Part shown: piece by piece, positions 41,765-62,902 of the stretch
Numbering within the stretch: position 1 is the stretch's first letter
Layout of the letters: each line of letters begins with the position of its first letter
DNA from: Chrysomallon squamiferum
Taxonomy: Eukaryota > Mollusca > Gastropoda > Neomphalida > Peltospiridae
Assembly (NCBI GenBank): GCA_012295275.1
Contig: CM022673.1
Span: 1,102,105-1,166,104, forward strand
Direction: 5' to 3'
DNA: 64,000 bases
The notes under the pieces: generated by a model
Database searches by the model: none
The model's input: the letters and a program-made list of their open reading frames with translations, nothing else
What the model was told of the DNA's origin: nothing
Translations under genes and position numbers: made by a program

Positions 41765-41829
41765 TTTTTAGAATTTTGAATATTCTCTGTCTTATGTACT
41801 TCTGATTAAACTCTGTGCGTAGTCAGTAG

Positions 41830-41960
41830 GCGGGAACGCATGGACCCAGGAAGACAAAGTCCATTTATGACGACACAAACCCCGTAGACGCCGTTGACGA
41901 GAAGGTGGATGTCATCCACGTTACCATTCCCCTGAAGCACGCAGTTCTTTTGTCATTCGT
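41830..41960 (+). other. Open segment of unusual composition, possible exon
   Basis: Behind a GTCAGTAG acceptor-like site lies a CpG-rich, non-repetitive frame (KTKSIYDDTNPVDAVDEKVD, then VIHVTIPLKHAVLLSFV). It runs into a (GT)n tract. It looks more coding-like than its surroundings. No donor is found before the repeat and no family is recognised. Confidence 0.18.
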
Positions 41961-41961
41961 C

Positions 41962-41964
<3 letters not shown>

Positions 41965-42009
<45 letters not shown>

Positions 42010-42016
42010 GTGCGTG
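41965..42016. repeat. (GT)n microsatellite
   Basis: About 40 bp of perfect GT, then imperfect. Confidence 0.95.
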
Positions 42017-42239
42017 TGAGTGTGTCTGGGTGTGCAAGTATGTATGTATTTGTCTATAAGTATGTGTGTTCTTGCAGTTGTTTCTGTCTCTCACATACAC
42101 ACGTATTCATCTATTTGAAATATTTCAGCGAAGTTTAAACATAATGGCTTTATCAAAATTTTCTGTTACACAAAATAACTAAACGGAGAATACGAATATT
42201 CATATCTTTTTAAAATATAACTAGACACAATATCTTTAA

Positions 42240-42272
<33 letters not shown>

Positions 42273-42278
42273 AATAAA

Positions 42279-42610
42279 GACAATATAACTGTCATAATGT
42301 AGAAAAGGAAAAAAAAAATTAAAAAGAAAAATTATTAAATAATGTATGTCATCTGTAAAATATCAGATCGGCTATAGGAACTCATGCAGGATTATATTAT
42401 TATTATTATTATGTTTTTAATTTATACAAAAACAACAACAATCAAAAAAGAAAACAAACACAAAAAAAGTGTCGTAACTTGGATAATACAGAGTAGACAT
42501 CTGCAACATTTTGTTGTATAGATTTCTTCTTCAACGACACCACATTCATTTCTATGAACATTAAAATATTACTCAAATTCCTGAGTAAAATATTAAAAGA
42601 AATAATAATA
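42279..42610 (+). repeat. Dispersed repeat, copy 1
   Basis: Shares about 300 bp, clearly diverged, with 56878-57180 in the same orientation. Shared blocks include ATATAACTGT, AAAATATCAGAT, AACTCATGCA, CATAACTTGGATAATACA-like and TCTATGAACA. Both copies start after (AAAT)n and end in (AAT)n. This copy has about 23 extra bases near its end (CTCAAATTCCTGAG). Confidence 0.85.
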
Positions 42611-43714
42611 ATAACAATATAAATTCAGATTTGTAGATTGTAAATTTCATGATACAAATATTTTGCTTTTCACCGAGAAGAGGCAAATTAGAAGTGGTAG
42701 CAGTAGTTATAGTAGTCACGGTTTTAACTACACTGAGGCAAATGCCTCATACCGAAATTGGCCATTTTTATCATTTAATTTTATTTATTTATTTATTTAT
42801 TTAGATTTTAATACAAAGATTTTATTTTAAAAATATAAAATATAAATCTCTGTTCCGATTGCAAAAACGACATCCGCTGAATGAATTCGTTTTTATCTGC
42901 GGTTACCGTTTGAAGCTGGAACTTCTGGGGGCCTTTATTACGGCTTTGGTAGTGATAATAAAACTAGTGGCATTTGAAGTACTAACAACGAGGATTGTAA
43001 TTATCGAAAAAAAAAAAAAAAAGGAAAAAAGGAAACATTTTATTTAATGACGAAATGACAAGTTTTTTAACTGATAGTTATGTTATGTCGTGCATAAGAT
43101 TAAGAAATATTAATGGATAATAATCACAAACATAAAAAAAAAAAAAAATAAATAAAAAAATACATTTTTAAAATTTCAGATTACATCAGTATCGCCGAGC
43201 ATCGTAAGTAGCGGAATACGATATCCTCCGATATTTGCGATGGTTATTTATAGATTGTATTTGTTGTGGGCGAAGGTTTATCTCCTGTAACTGCGGGTCG
43301 TAACGTGATAACCGGTATTAAGTATCAAAACGTACATAAAAAAGATACACTAAACCGCGATGAAAACGAAAATGAAAGATACGACTTAATTAGGATTGTC
43401 TGTTGATACTTTTACAACTGTTAACGTCTGTAACAAAAAAGAAAAAAAAAAAGTAAAGAAAAGAAAAAAAAGAAAAAAAAAGAAGGAAACATCCCCAAAA
43501 AGAAAGAAAATTTGATTTTTTTAAAAAGAAAAAAAGGGAAACAAAACCAAACCAAACAACGACAAAATAATCATAATAATAAATAAATAAATAAATAATA
43601 AAAATAATATATAAATAAATAAATCCAAAAACAATTAAAAACAACAAAAAAAAAAAAAAAAACTACTACTAATATGAATACTAATACTAATACTACAACG
43701 AAAACATTGACGAT

Positions 43715-43739
43715 GGTGATGATGATGATGATGATGATC

Positions 43740-43773
<34 letters not shown>

Positions 43774-43795
43774 CAACAACAACAACAACAACATA
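43715..43795. repeat. Compound trinucleotide array (GAT)n(AAT)n(AAC)n
   Basis: Three neighbouring arrays differing by single bases. Strand slippage followed by point mutation is the usual cause. Confidence 0.95.
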
Positions 43796-44060
43796 TTTCA
43801 GTAACAAAGATTCAGTTTATACAAATAATATATATTTTATTTTAAGAAGGCCAAAATTTCACGAATTGAATATGACGAAAATATAGGTAAACACTTTTCT
43901 TGTCAATCTTGATATTTTGCACGTGTTAACTACTCCTTTATTTTATAACGAAACATATTCCTTACAACCAAAGACCCAAACCCAGAGAAGGATCCAACAT
44001 TACAAAAAAGAAGATGTCTTTATGAAGACTGGTTAAAGTTTCAGTATGAAACATATATCT

Positions 44061-44061
44061 G

Positions 44062-44104
<43 letters not shown>
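44061..44104. repeat. (ATCT)n microsatellite
   Basis: About ten ATCT units. Confidence 0.95.
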
Positions 44105-44367
44105 ATCTCTGTCTATATATATATATTATTATTGTTGTTATTCTTCTTATTATTACTATTATTATTATTATAATTATTAGAAGAAGAACAAGAAGAAATT
44201 AAAACCAAATAATAATTTATAAAAAAAGAAAAAAGTGACGGTGTTAATCTCCATCAATGGCGTGGCGCGTGTCATCCCACGCACAAACTACGTGAGAGTA
44301 ATTTGAGAAGATCGATCTTTGACCTGTGATCAGCAACTGTTTCAGCTACCTATACTAACTGGGGAAA

Positions 44368-44525
44368 ATGCAAAACGATGAAACAAGGAAATTCTGCTTC
44401 TCTGTCTTGATAATCACCTTTTTTTACCTGTCGTGGGCTTCCTTTGGCAGTTTCGTATTCAGGACATCTGTATATAAAGACGATGGAACTGAAATGAAAT
44501 TAGATTTGAAAAATAAGTTAAACAG
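44368..44525 (+). other. Orphan ORF with signal-anchor-like helix ending at a splice donor
   Basis: ATG with favourable context (AAAATGC), then MQNDETRKFCFSVLIITFFY, LSWASFG and a hydrophilic tail, open to AACAG|GTAACG. It looks like a first exon coding a signal peptide or type II anchor. It leaves two bases over, which does not fit exon 2 of the cytokine-like gene at 45479. I found no linking exon between them. It may be an alternative first exon, a 5' UTR exon or chance. Confidence 0.25.
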
Positions 44526-45012
44526 GTAACGAGTTGTCTTTGTCAGCGTAAGCTTTATCTCATAATGAACTCGTTTCAGTGTAAGTAGTTTAATTATTGC
44601 TAATATCAAGTTAGTTTATGTTGAATTTGTTATTTATTATTTCACACACACATATCATCGTAATTAATAAAATTATTGTTAAATATTTTCTCCAAAACGT
44701 ATTCCAAATTATTTATTTGTTTACTTAAATATTTGTACAGTCTATTAAAGTTATAACTTTATATTTTTTAAATTATCCAGATATTCATAGAGTAAATAAT
44801 ACTTATATTTATAATAAATAATTTGAAAAGCTCATTTAACAATAATTTAAGTAATTAACGGGATAACATTTTTACAAAATAAATAAATAAATTATCATAT
44901 TTACTGCACTGTTATTATATACATATAAGTACAAATTTAAATCATTACAAAGCTAATTTATTTGATAATAAATATATCAGATACATCACTGATTAGAAAA
45001 ACACGATAAAAG

Positions 45013-45043
45013 ATGTTTTCGTTGATCAATGTCAAAAAGAAAT
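45013..45043 (+). CDS. Cytokine-like gene, inferred first coding exon
   Basis: ATG with A at -3, ten codons (MFSLINVKKK) and one base, then AAAT|GTATTT, a mediocre donor. Chosen because exon 2 needs one base from upstream and because T+AC gives Tyr, completing a convincing signal peptide. This is an inference; a distant first exon is possible. Confidence 0.35.
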
Positions 45044-46842
45044 GTATTTTACTTTACTTTATTTTATTTATTTATTTATTTTTATACTTACTTGCTTACT
45101 TATTTTTACGCTTTTTGTTGTTGTTGTTTTGGGTTTTTTGTTTGATCTTTATGGGTTTTTTTTTAATGATTCTTATTTCGATTCTATTAGTAATAAATAA
45201 AAAGGATAAAAAAAAAAATATTAATGACATTTGTATGAATGACAAGGTAACAACTACTGTTATTTAAATAAAATGACTATGTTAATGATAATGATGATAA
45301 TTATAATGACGGTGATGATGAAAATATCATTAATAATAACTAATTTTACCACATTTTTAAGTGTAGACTTGAATTTATAAAAAAAAAAAAAAAAAATCAT
45401 TATTAAATTAAATAATAAGTTATTTTTTGAAATAATAAATAAATTTACATCTATTTTATTTATATTATTTGTCTTCAGACATCTGCATTTTGGTCGTCTG
45501 CGCCACAACGAAGATGTCGTTTTCCAACGTCATTCCGTCAACTGTATCCAACGAGCCGGTGACAGCCCCCACAACGTTGTCCAGTCAGGAAGTTGCGTCT
45601 CTGAAACTGATCTTTGGAAACTGTACAACTCTGCTTCATATTGCTGAAAGTAACATGAACAACACTTTTAACTATGTGGTAAGCTTCTTCTTCTTCTACC
45701 TAATTATTATGAGTGTTGTTATTGTTGTTGTTGTTATTATTATTATTATTATTTTCTTTTCCTTTTTTTTTCTTCTTTTTTTTTTCGGTTATTCGGTTAA
45801 ATATATAGAAAGAAAAAAGTTTTGTTCACAACACACAAACACGTAATAAAACTTATAATAACAATTATGTGCTAAGACATTTTGAATAATTATTTTCCAT
45901 TTTAAGGTTTATATTTTAATGGCAATGATTCAGTTAAATTACTTTTAAAAACACGAGAAATTTTTTTTTTTAATTTTTAATTTTTTTTTTAATTTAATAT
46001 TAACTGCATTTGACATTGATTAATTTTATTTTTTACCACAACGCTTCTAGTTATTATTACTGTCGTTGCTGTTGTTATTCTTCTTATTCATATAATTATT
46101 ATTATACTGACATTTTACTATTTTAAAACATTTATTCGTATATTTGAGGGTGGTGATTCTTATCTGCCTTTCTGCAGAGGTCCATGGATATTCAGAAACA
46201 TTTTTATCCTCTGTACGTCCTTATTTTATTATTTCATGTTTTGGTTTGTGAAACTTATTTCTCATCCTTTATCATATCTCTTGTTTTAGTGCAAACGTTG
46301 GTGTGAATCATATAATCAACCGGCGGTCACGTGCTGCAGTACTATTCACTCATTGGCTGCTACCGGTGATAATCAAAATAGTGAGGACGAAAAAACGTCT
46401 TCGTCAGAGGTATTTAAGATTTATAAACTAAATTATTTTTAGTATTAATTATTTCAGTTAGTACAGTAACATTATTAAATATAATTTAACATTTCTTTTA
46501 TATAATTTAACTTTTCATCTTAGATTACTTACGATTTTTTTCTTCTTCTTCTTCTTACTATTATTATTTTTAAATTGTTCAAATAGGATAAACTGGAACA
46601 GATTTACACTACGGTCAACAAATACCGAGAAATCGTACAAATTCTAGCCCAACACGCGGAGAAGAACCTCTGCCAAATCCACTGGTCACGGGGTATTCCC
46701 TGTGTGTACCCGACAAACTGTGTGACGACAAAGGACGATAAAGAGAAAACATTCTGTTACTATCGAAATGTAAAAATTAACATGGATAGTGTGTGGTTAC
46801 TTCTGAAAGACGCTGTAAGTAATTAAAATAAATAATTAAGTA

Positions 46843-46888
<46 letters not shown>

Positions 46889-47280
46889 TAAATAACATAT
46901 TTTTTTTTTTTTTTTATATATATTTTTTAGGGGTGTTGGGGGTTTTCTTTTCTTAATAAACAACAAACAAACCAACAACAAAAAAACAAAACAAAAAACC
47001 CCTACGAAATAGCAAAATTATTATTATTGTTATATTGCTCTTGTTGTTCTTGTTGTTTATTTTTCTTTCATTCTTTTTCTAATTAATTAAAAATGTATTT
47101 TATTTTCTGTTATAGCTGAACTTAATAAATCGTGAGTCACAAACGGTAACGTCATCCACATCAGAAGATCCCAGTGGCGAAATGATGGAAGGACTGGCTG
47201 ACTTAATGAATCTATCACGTGCCCTGATTACCATACAGGAAGTTACCACATCTTTGAAGACTCTCCAGAATTGGGACTAG
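45013..47280 (+). CDS. Candidate secreted four-helix cytokine-like protein, 5 exons
   Basis: Unrecognised by sequence. The joined frame gives about 247 residues. Residues 1-21 look like a signal peptide: a KKK n-region, then hydrophobic YICILVVCA. Four amphipathic helices are predicted by eye: about 45-77, 118-145, 181-200 and 214-245. A cysteine-rich linker lies between helices A and B (C78, C82, C92, C93), and four more cysteines (C146, C156, C162, C174) frame the B-C linker. Sequons occur at N58, N71 and N225. After the first intron (phase 1) all introns are phase 0; the 1-0-0-0 series in five exons is the known layout of long-chain class-I cytokine genes. The protein would act extracellularly on a receptor. 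Exons 2-5 are well supported. The first exon is uncertain: an alternative signal-anchor ORF at 44368 does not fit the phase. No homologue is named. Confidence 0.7.
45479..45678 (+). CDS. Cytokine-like gene exon 2 (signal peptide h-region, helix A)
   Basis: Acceptor GTCTTCAG|AC, donor GTG|GTAAGC. Codes ICILVVCATTKM, a Ser/Thr/Pro-rich stretch, then SSQEVASLKLIFGNCTTLLH and IAESNMNNTFNYV, a likely helix A. It enters needing one upstream base and leaves in phase 0. Confidence 0.75.
46290..46409 (+). CDS. Cytokine-like gene exon 3 (Cys-rich A-B linker)
   Basis: 40 codons, phase 0 on both sides. Acceptor CTTGTTTTAG|TGC, donor GAG|GTATTT. It starts CKRWCESYNQPAVTCCSTIH and ends in an acidic, Ser-rich segment. 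It holds four of the nine mature cysteines. Confidence 0.75.
46587..46814 (+). CDS. Cytokine-like gene exon 4 (helices B and C)
   Basis: 76 codons, phase 0 on both sides. Acceptor CAAATAG|GAT, donor GCT|GTAAGT. Helix B is DKLEQIYTTVNKYREIVQIL and continues AQHAEKN. A cysteine-containing loop (NLCQIHW, PCVYPTNC, TFCYY) follows. Helix C starts at NMDSVWLLLKDA and continues into exon 5. Confidence 0.8.
47116..47280 (+). CDS. Cytokine-like gene exon 5 (end of helix C, helix D, stop)
   Basis: 54 codons and TAG. Acceptor CTGTTATAG|CTG. Codes LNLINRESQTV, a Ser/Thr-rich loop, then helix D from EMMEGLADLMNLSRALITIQ to KTLQNWD. This fits the final helix of a four-helix bundle. Confidence 0.78.
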   Translation: MNLINRESQTVTSSTSEDPSGEMMEGLADLMNLSRALITIQEVTTSLKTLQNWD

Positions 47281-48770
47281 GCCCTCTAATATGAGTGTAT
47301 CAGAGATGCATTGAAAATTGAATGGAAGATAACGATCGTGAAAAAGATGTGTTACTAAAAATAATTATTTGATTTTTCTATACTATACATAAATTATTTT
47401 CTTATTTATTTTTGACTTTATCATATGCTCCACAAAAAAAAAAAAAAAAAAAAGAAAAAAAAAAGAAAGAAAGAAAGAAAGGAAACAAAAGATAGCTTCA
47501 CATAGATCCATCACGAATCGGAAAACCTGTAAGCATTTAAATATGTTAGAAAAACTTGTATTTAAATGTTTAAAATTAATTGGAATATTCGTATTACATA
47601 AGTCCCAATAGCTTATATTTTTGAACTATACTCTGTGTATTGATGCTTCAGAATTAAATAATTCAAAAAGATGGGTGGGTCCGTACTTTATAGAGTAAAA
47701 CAAAGTTTAAGATGTACGGTATTTTATATATTATGTATTGTTGTTGTTGTTGTCATTATTATTATTATTATTATTACTGATCAAGTTTAGCTATAGCAGA
47801 AAACATAATACGTCATTATTTAAAAAATACCATACAGTTTCGTAAAATTAGTTATATATTCAGTTTCGTTTCGCCTGCAGTTTGAATACAAGTTGTAGGC
47901 ATTTTCTTTTTCTTCTTTTCTTTCTTTTTTTATTATTACGTTTTTGTTTACTAACAGTTGTGTGTCTTTGTGTATAACATTTTGTGTACAATAATAGCTG
48001 TTTTGTGGTATTATTTTTTATTTTTTACTATTACTACTACTGCCGCTACTACTAATACTACTGCTACTAATATTACTACAACATTTTGTATTTTTTGTAT
48101 CAATTTCAGAAAGGTTTTTTAAGCGATAGTTACAACAGTGTTTTAGTAAGATGTTAAATTGTGTGTTGTATGCTGTATTTAATGTACAGAGACTCTTCAA
48201 ACGTATTTTGCATTGATTAATAATTGGAAAACAATGTAAATGTCAATGTATGCAATATTTTGTGAATTAGATTTACTTTTTTTTTCATCTCATACATCTA
48301 CCTTTAATATGCTGATGTAATTATAATATTTTATAAATTAGACTTATTATTGTTATTTTTTTTTAAAATTCTCATTTTTATCTATAAAAATTGCATGTTA
48401 TTAATAATTTCATCAACAATAATTTTAAAAAAGCATTTATTTATTTATCTATTTTTCATTTATTTTATTCTTAACAATAAACCAGTTATAATAAATTCGT
48501 AACTTAATAAACTGAACTAATTATTAATTAAATGAAGTTTGTGAGTTTATATAGTAAGACATACTGTCTAACATATACCGTTGTGTAATTAGTTAAATTA
48601 ATGTAATCTGTTTCTTCTTCTTCTTATTATTATTATTTACTAATATTTGTATGTCTTTTTGATGGAGCATTTCCATTTTTGTTATTTTTAAAAACTTTTT
48701 GTATCACATTTACTTTTAAAATGTACACATCTTTTTATCTCAATAAAGCATTTATATTTTTATTTGGCTT
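47281..48770 (+). other. Probable 3' UTR of the cytokine-like gene
   Basis: AT-rich stretch after the stop codon with many ATTTA-like motifs, which in vertebrate cytokine mRNAs mark rapid decay. It also has an A-rich low-complexity run at 47431-47480 and (ATT)n at 47752-47777. It ends near a strong poly(A) signal. The link is an inference from position and strand. Confidence 0.45.
48742..48747 (+). terminator. Poly(A) signal AATAAA
   Basis: Canonical AATAAA followed about 30 nt later by a GT-rich segment (GAGTTTGTTCTG). It is the best cleavage signal downstream of the cytokine-like gene. An alternative AATAAA lies near 48475. Confidence 0.5.
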
Positions 48771-48810
48771 TCTGACTTGAGTTTGTTCTGAACAAAAGAT
48801 GAAATAATAA

Positions 48811-48852
<42 letters not shown>

Positions 48853-51165
48853 CCCTCCAAAAAAACAATACAAACTTGACAACCTAGTTATATGTATTAT
48901 AAAACACTATGTATATTTGCATGTACTTACGTATTATTAGTACTTACTTTTATTAATAGTTCAAGTACTATTATTAATATTTTATTACTGTTATTATTTT
49001 TTTTAAATATTCATGTCCTGTTCCTCAAATATTTATTGATATATTTTTAATTTTTAGATCAAAGCTGCAGCAGAAAAAACAAATTGTTTTTTTTTTTTTT
49101 TTTTTTTTTTAAGTACTTGGAGTATTGTAATAACAAATTTGTTTCATCAGAAAATATTTATGATTTCTTCATTAATCTGAAAGGAATAGTAACAAAATAA
49201 ATAAATATCTAGATGGCCTATACTTTCAACACTGCCATTTCATGGAACTGTATTCTGGATTTTGGAAAGTTCCAAACAAATCCTGAAAACACACAAAATT
49301 TGAAATTACAGCCATTTCCCACTTGAAACTGTTGGTACTGTTGAGTTATTCCAAGTCCCACTGTGTGATCACAGCAGTGCTCTCAACCCAAGTTCCATCC
49401 AGGAAACAGTAAATTTTAAAATGATATCTGTAACCATCTTAACCTAACACACTTCACCCAACCTAGCCTACGTTTTTCTACTGTACATTTTCTTTACAGT
49501 AACAGCATGACATTTGTTTACGTTGTTTTTAGGTCTGTATATTGTTCTTACATTATTTTATTACTTCATAACATAGCTGCTGTGTTCTAAAGTTTAATTT
49601 TTTTGTAAATTTTAGGGTTAATATTTACATTTCTGATTTTCCAAACCGGTGCTCCTCTGTTAGTCTGAAGTTGAGAATCAACAGTTTATTTAAATAAAAC
49701 CAGTTATAGTAAATTCTAGTTTTCTGAAATCTGGGTAATCCTTGTCAAAGACACACACACACACAACAGACTGAGATATTTTATCTCAGATATGTGGTAC
49801 ATACAACAATTAAGCCAATTATTGTAAGAACAACAAACACAAAATAAAAAGAGGCAGTAATTTATAATCATATAAAATAACAGTTATATGTACAAAGCAC
49901 ATTATGAATAATGAATTCTATTGCTGGTTTTGTTTTTGTTTTTTTTACTTAAATATGTGCAAAAATAAGTTTAATAATATATATATATATATATATTTAT
50001 ATATGTATTTATTTATTAACAGTGATGTACATAGGTCTTCCCATGCCATTATTGCCAGATAAGTTTTAAAAAATAATAATTACAGACATGAAATTTCGAA
50101 AAGTTTAATTTTTAATTATATACAGATGAAAAATGACTGCACAAGATAGGTAAACTTAATTATTTATCAACTTGTAGTAGAAACATCCAGAAAATGATTC
50201 CAAATGCCTGCCCTTGATTATCACAGCCACAAGAAAGTCTAATCCCTTATGATGATGAAGTATTAAACCTCACTTTGTTTAAATAGAATTCTACAATCAC
50301 ACACTGTTCTTAAGTATTAACCAATTAAAAAAATATATATATATAATAATAATAATAAAATATAAAAAAAAATTAAAAAAATAAAAACAGTTAATAATAA
50401 ATGAATTAATAAATATTTTGTGATTCAGATAAATTAAGACCCAGACCTGTTTCAATGGATAGTAAAACTGAACTCGCTGGAGTAATTTGTTGTCACCTGT
50501 GTCCATTGGCAGATTTGTGTTTGGTGTGTATTGCCCTATCTTTTTGGGAATGTGTTACACAAACAGCAGACTGCTAATTACAACAGGTTTTCAAGTAAGA
50601 TCAACAGTTTTCAGCATTGTTTATTTCATTTAACAACAGGCATGAATAAGTTTGGCCAACAGGTATAACTATACAATATGTCTGTGTTTGTGTATATACA
50701 TGTATGCATGCATGTATGTATGTATGTATCAAAATCAGTGTGACAAAAATCTGAAGATGGCCATCTTATATATCTTGGGGACAAACAGAGGTGGTCATGA
50801 AAGCATTTTACTGCATAATTATTTGACTGAATTTACTGTTGAACAAAAGTCACAAAAAATGTATGTGTTGGTTAAGATCAGAGGACAGTGTAGATTTATG
50901 CAATGTGAGTAGGGAGAAGAATACAGCATGGGACATAATAATTTCAAGTTATCTCTATTAACAAATTCACATCTGAATACAAACATCTACCTCTTCAATA
51001 TAACTTTCGGTTTACCAATTCCTTAAGGAAGGAAATGGAAAACAAGGATTTATGGATATACATATCTTTCAATTTAAAATAAATGACTGAGTGGTATAAA
51101 AATTTCAGATTTTCATAATTTTTTTTATTATAATTTAAGAATTGTAAAATGCCATTCACAATATA

Positions 51166-51249
<84 letters not shown>

Positions 51250-52619
51250 AATTATTAAAATCAAAAATAATCAACAGATAAAACATCACTGACCAAATGG
51301 AAACCTGCAGGTATGCTTTTTAACTGAAAAGTAAAACAATAATATAAATAATAAAACCTGAAAACAACACAAAAAAATATGAGGTTGAATGGTTGCAAGC
51401 ATGTACATGTTGGACTGGCTCTTTGTTTTATAAATCACTAGACTACAATCTATAAGATGTGTTAAAAAATCTGTTTCACATCTGCCCAGTTCTGTTCATC
51501 AGTTTGTAACAACAGAAATGAAACAATTTAAAAACCAATTAATTTAATAACGAAGGCAGAATGCCTTTGTGACTGAAGATGACAACTGCACACAGCTCAG
51601 TGCATTTCAGGTTTTACATTACTGACAGGAATTAAAGGATGGTAGATGTTAATTTTGTAATCATGACAATGCCTGTGCAGCTATTCAATAATGCTATCAT
51701 GTACACTTGCATAACACAGAACCAAGTGCATACAAAATAATAAATCATAATCAAAATTAAAATGTGCTAATGATGATGCTGTCTTAAGAGGAACTGAGAA
51801 ATGAAGGTTTTGAAAATGGTGGAAATAAAAGAGAATTATTGGAGCATATATTATAAAAATATTATTAATTAATGTTTTTTTTTCTTTTCTTGGGACAATT
51901 TTGGCATATGCAGAACACGTATTCTGACTATTTGTTTGGGGACCAGTCTTTATCACATCCCTGAGAACAAAAGTTAAAAAAAAATTAATTTGTTAGATTG
52001 TAAGTGCTTACAATTTGTGTGTATCTCAGTTTGTCCATTATTAGAGAAACTGAAATAACTACTGACTTTTATGTTAAAAAAAGAAAGAAAAGAAATTTAA
52101 TAAATTGAGGAATTTTTTTTTTTTTTCAAAGTTTTAAAATTTTTGACTGTATCCTCGTTTCAAATCTTATATATAAGCTTATATACACACTGGAATCAGA
52201 TAGTCATCATTATTAATTGCATCAAATTTTTTTGTATAAAATCTGAATTTTAAAGTTAATGAGTAGAGGTATATGTGAAAATTAACCGATATTGCCGTTA
52301 CACACTGAACATTTGTTTTGATAGTCCCATTTTGTTGAAAATGATTTTGACTTGGGCTGTTTTACAGGACAAGTACGACACACTGCATGAATGGAGCTCA
52401 GATTAACAACATTATGTTCTAGATGCCATAAACCACTAAGTCAAGATGTCAAGTCTTGAATTTTTTCTTTTCTTCTTTCTTGATTGTTTTAATAAAAAAA
52501 TTAAAAAAATTATAGTAAAAAAATGAAAAGAAGCTGACAGTGTAACACGAAGGCACAAGAGAGTCCAGCACTTCTTGCACTGACTTGTAAAACTTTCCTC
52601 AACTAACCAGCGATAAAAA

Positions 52620-52654
<35 letters not shown>

Positions 52655-52876
52655 AAAAGCACTTATTATTTTTTTTTTTCTTTCTTTCTTTCCCCTTCAG
52701 TTTTTGGTTTCTTGGATAAATGGATTTTGTAACTTCACAGTTCTCATTTTTCGGCTGCAGAAATTATCACATCACAACAGCAATTAAAAATGTTTGCCAA
52801 TTATCACAAGATATTAGAAATGTTTGATGTGGAGTCTGGGCTGGCTGTTGTGTTATGTCTGAAAGCTTCGTCCACT
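48771..52876. other. Region between two convergent genes
   Basis: Lies between the 3' ends of the cytokine-like gene (plus) and RBPJ (minus). It should contain the RBPJ 3' UTR at its right end. Contains (AAT)n, T25, (TA)n and a 72-bp (GA)n tract. No coding region seen. Confidence 0.55.
51172..51246. repeat. (GA)n microsatellite
   Basis: About 74 bp of perfect GA, the only long GA tract in the window. Confidence 0.97.

Positions 52877-62902
<10,026 letters not shown>

Larger units (their letters stand above)
36610..41829. other. CpG-richer non-coding region with simple repeats
   Basis: Contains T37 (36841-36877), the perfect hairpin at 37201, a T-run followed by an A-run at 37714-37771, a trinucleotide field at 38300-38625 and many (ATT)n/(CA)n tracts. 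Besides the small ORF at 36.6 kb no gene is seen. Confidence 0.5.
42139..44367. other. Upstream region of the cytokine-like gene
   Basis: Holds a dispersed repeat copy (42279-42610), a CpG-containing block at 43185-43390, a compound trinucleotide array (43715-43795) and (ATCT)n (44061-44104). The block at 44240-44360 is of balanced composition just before the orphan ORF and could include a promoter. Confidence 0.4.

Noticed and set aside
43571-43886. Overlapping ORFs on both strands rich in Ile, Val and Thr
   Set aside because: Translation of (GAT)n(AAT)n(AAC)n arrays.
44526-45478. Search for a linking exon between the 44.4-kb ORF and exon 2 of the cytokine-like gene
   Set aside because: Segments after the better acceptor-like sites hit stops in the required frame or lack a donor; single-base exons would be needed, which is not credible.
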